NCBI RefSeq assembly: GCF_002027555.1 | Contig: NZ_MXAP01000060.1 | Location: 10,047-15,319, forward strand | From: Moraxella equi | Lineage (GTDB): Bacteria; Pseudomonadota; Gammaproteobacteria; Pseudomonadales; Moraxellaceae | Length of the DNA: 5,273 bases | Direction: 5' to 3' | Shown here: positions 4,447 through 5,273 of the stretch, in pieces | Numbering within the stretch: the stretch's first letter is position 1 | Layout: the number at the start of each line of letters is the position of its first letter | Translations under genes and position numbers: made by a program | Notes under the pieces: generated by a model | The model's input: the letters and a program-made list of their open reading frames with translations, nothing else | Databases searched by the model: none | What the model was told of the DNA's origin: nothing

Positions 4447-5273
4447 ATGAAAGCCCCTGTTTACAAAAAAAGCCTGCCCTTAAAAGAGAAAATCCACATC
4501 ATTATCGAAGGCACTGACACGCCTGCAGGACGATTTTTTGATGTGGTGCTACTCATCGGTATCGCTCTTAGCGTGGTCGTGGTCATGCTTGACAGTGTGC
4601 TGTATTTGCGTTTGCAATACGGACGGTTATTTTTTTATGCAGAGTGGTTTTTTACCATTTTATTTACCATAGAATATTTATTACGACTATACTCCGCCCC
4701 CAATCGCAAGCGTTATGCGTTTAGCTTTTTTGGCGTGATTGACCTGCTTGCATTATTGCCAAGCTATCTTAGCTACTTTTTTGTGGGAACGCAATATTTA
4801 TTGGTGGTGCGGATTTTGCGGATTTTGCGGATTTTTAGGGTATTTAAGCTCAAATCCTACATGCAACAAGCAGGGTTTTTGGCGGCTGCCTTTCGCACCA
4901 GTCAGCACAAAATCATCGTCTTTTTCCTATCATTATTACTGCTTGTGACGATTTTTGGCTCGGTCATGTACGTGGTCGAAGGCCCTGAGAACGGCTACAC
5001 CAGCATCCCCAAATCCATCTATTGGGCGGTTGTGACTTTGACGACCGTGGGTTATGGCGACATCTCCCCCAAAACCCCGATAGGGCAAGCGATTGCAAGC
5101 ATGGTGATGATTATGGGTTACTCCATCATTGCCGTACCGACAGGGATTTTTACCGCTGAGCTGTCACGCACCATGCGACCACAGCTACACCCCATTACCT
5201 GCCCAAAATGCGGTAAATTCGGGCATGCATCCAATGCTAAGTTTTGTGATAGATGTGGACATGATTTGCATTT
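4447..5273 (+). CDS. Voltage-gated potassium channel with C-terminal zinc ribbon (3' end beyond window)
   Basis: This frame is open for 275 codons to the window edge. It encodes a six-helix inner-membrane ion channel: S1 about 31-49, S2 61-82, S3 93-112, S4 116-134, S5 155-177, pore helix 186-198 and S6 213-238. S4 carries charges every third residue (R122, R125, R128, R131, K134), the voltage-sensor pattern. TTVGYGD at 199-205 is the potassium selectivity filter. A PTG at 231-233 in S6 may act as the gating hinge. After S6, C252-x2-C255 and C267-x2-C270 form a cytoplasmic zinc-ribbon motif near the C-terminus. The whole is a single-subunit Kv-like channel expected to work as a tetramer. The ATG at 4447 gives a typical short N-terminus, though no Shine-Dalgarno is visible. 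Only a few C-terminal residues are probably missing. Confidence 0.93.
   Translation, partial: MKAPVYKKSLPLKEKIHIIIEGTDTPAGRFFDVVLLIGIALSVVVVMLDSVLYLRLQYGRLFFYAEWFFTILFTIEYLLRLYSAPNRKRYAFSFFGVIDLLALLPSYLSYFFVGTQYLLVVRILRILRIFRVFKLKSYMQQAGFLAAAFRTSQHKIIVFFLSLLLLVTIFGSVMYVVEGPENGYTSIPKSIYWAVVTLTTVGYGDISPKTPIGQAIASMVMIMGYSIIAVPTGIFTAELSRTMRPQLHPITCPKCGKFGHASNAKFCDRCGHDLH
4810..4836 (+). repeat. Three tandem 9-base repeats encoding the S4 arginines
   Basis: CGGATTTTG occurs at 4810-4818 and 4819-4827, followed by CGGATTTTT at 4828-4836. The units encode Arg-Ile-Leu, Arg-Ile-Leu and Arg-Ile-Phe, three of the gating charges of the voltage sensor. Gain or loss of a unit would stay in frame. Confidence 0.9.

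Noticed and set aside
4739..4948. Plus-strand open frame of 69 codons inside the channel gene
   Set aside because: It is another frame of the continuous channel reading frame, which carries all the family motifs.

Overview
The window looks like a chromosomal segment from a gammaproteobacterium. Moraxellaceae, perhaps Moraxella, is my best guess. It rests on the character of IlvA, YebC and the ion channel and on the mixed base composition, not on any database match. There are no rRNA or tRNA genes, CRISPR arrays or transposases.

Layout, left to right. Positions 1-415 (minus strand) hold a broken gene: two single-base frameshifts split a small membrane protein related to its intact neighbour at 486-989. 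A 36-bp near-palindrome (447-482) separates the two and may end the operon. Next come the intact 167-residue membrane protein, ilvA (1001-2545, biosynthetic threonine ammonia-lyase) and a VapBC-type toxin-antitoxin pair (2572-3154). All are on the minus strand, with gaps of 11 and 26 bases and a 14-base overlap between antitoxin and toxin. The likely transcription order is vapB, vapC, ilvA, membrane protein. I see no terminator or convincing promoter inside this block, so isoleucine biosynthesis here may depend on transcription that starts at the toxin-antitoxin promoter.

A strong intrinsic terminator (3234-3272) closes the next unit, yebC (3290-4039, minus strand). It has its own near-consensus sigma-70 promoter (4077-4105) and is a self-contained single-gene transcription unit. 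Immediately upstream is a small proline-rich lipoprotein (4112-4327, minus strand). It diverges across about 120 bases of AT-rich DNA from a plus-strand voltage-gated potassium channel with a C-terminal zinc ribbon (4447 to the window end, 3' end missing).

Base composition is uneven. Single 60-base samples give 58% GC inside ilvA (1981-2040), 32% inside vapC (2641-2700) and 27% inside the membrane protein gene (661-720). This, with 15-base inverted repeats at both edges of the toxin-antitoxin cassette, suggests that the pair and perhaps the small membrane proteins are accessory DNA around conserved housekeeping genes. I found no wholly new system. The most interesting points are the toxin-antitoxin pair placed head-on to ilvA in the same transcription unit, its flanking repeats, and the decayed tandem paralogue.
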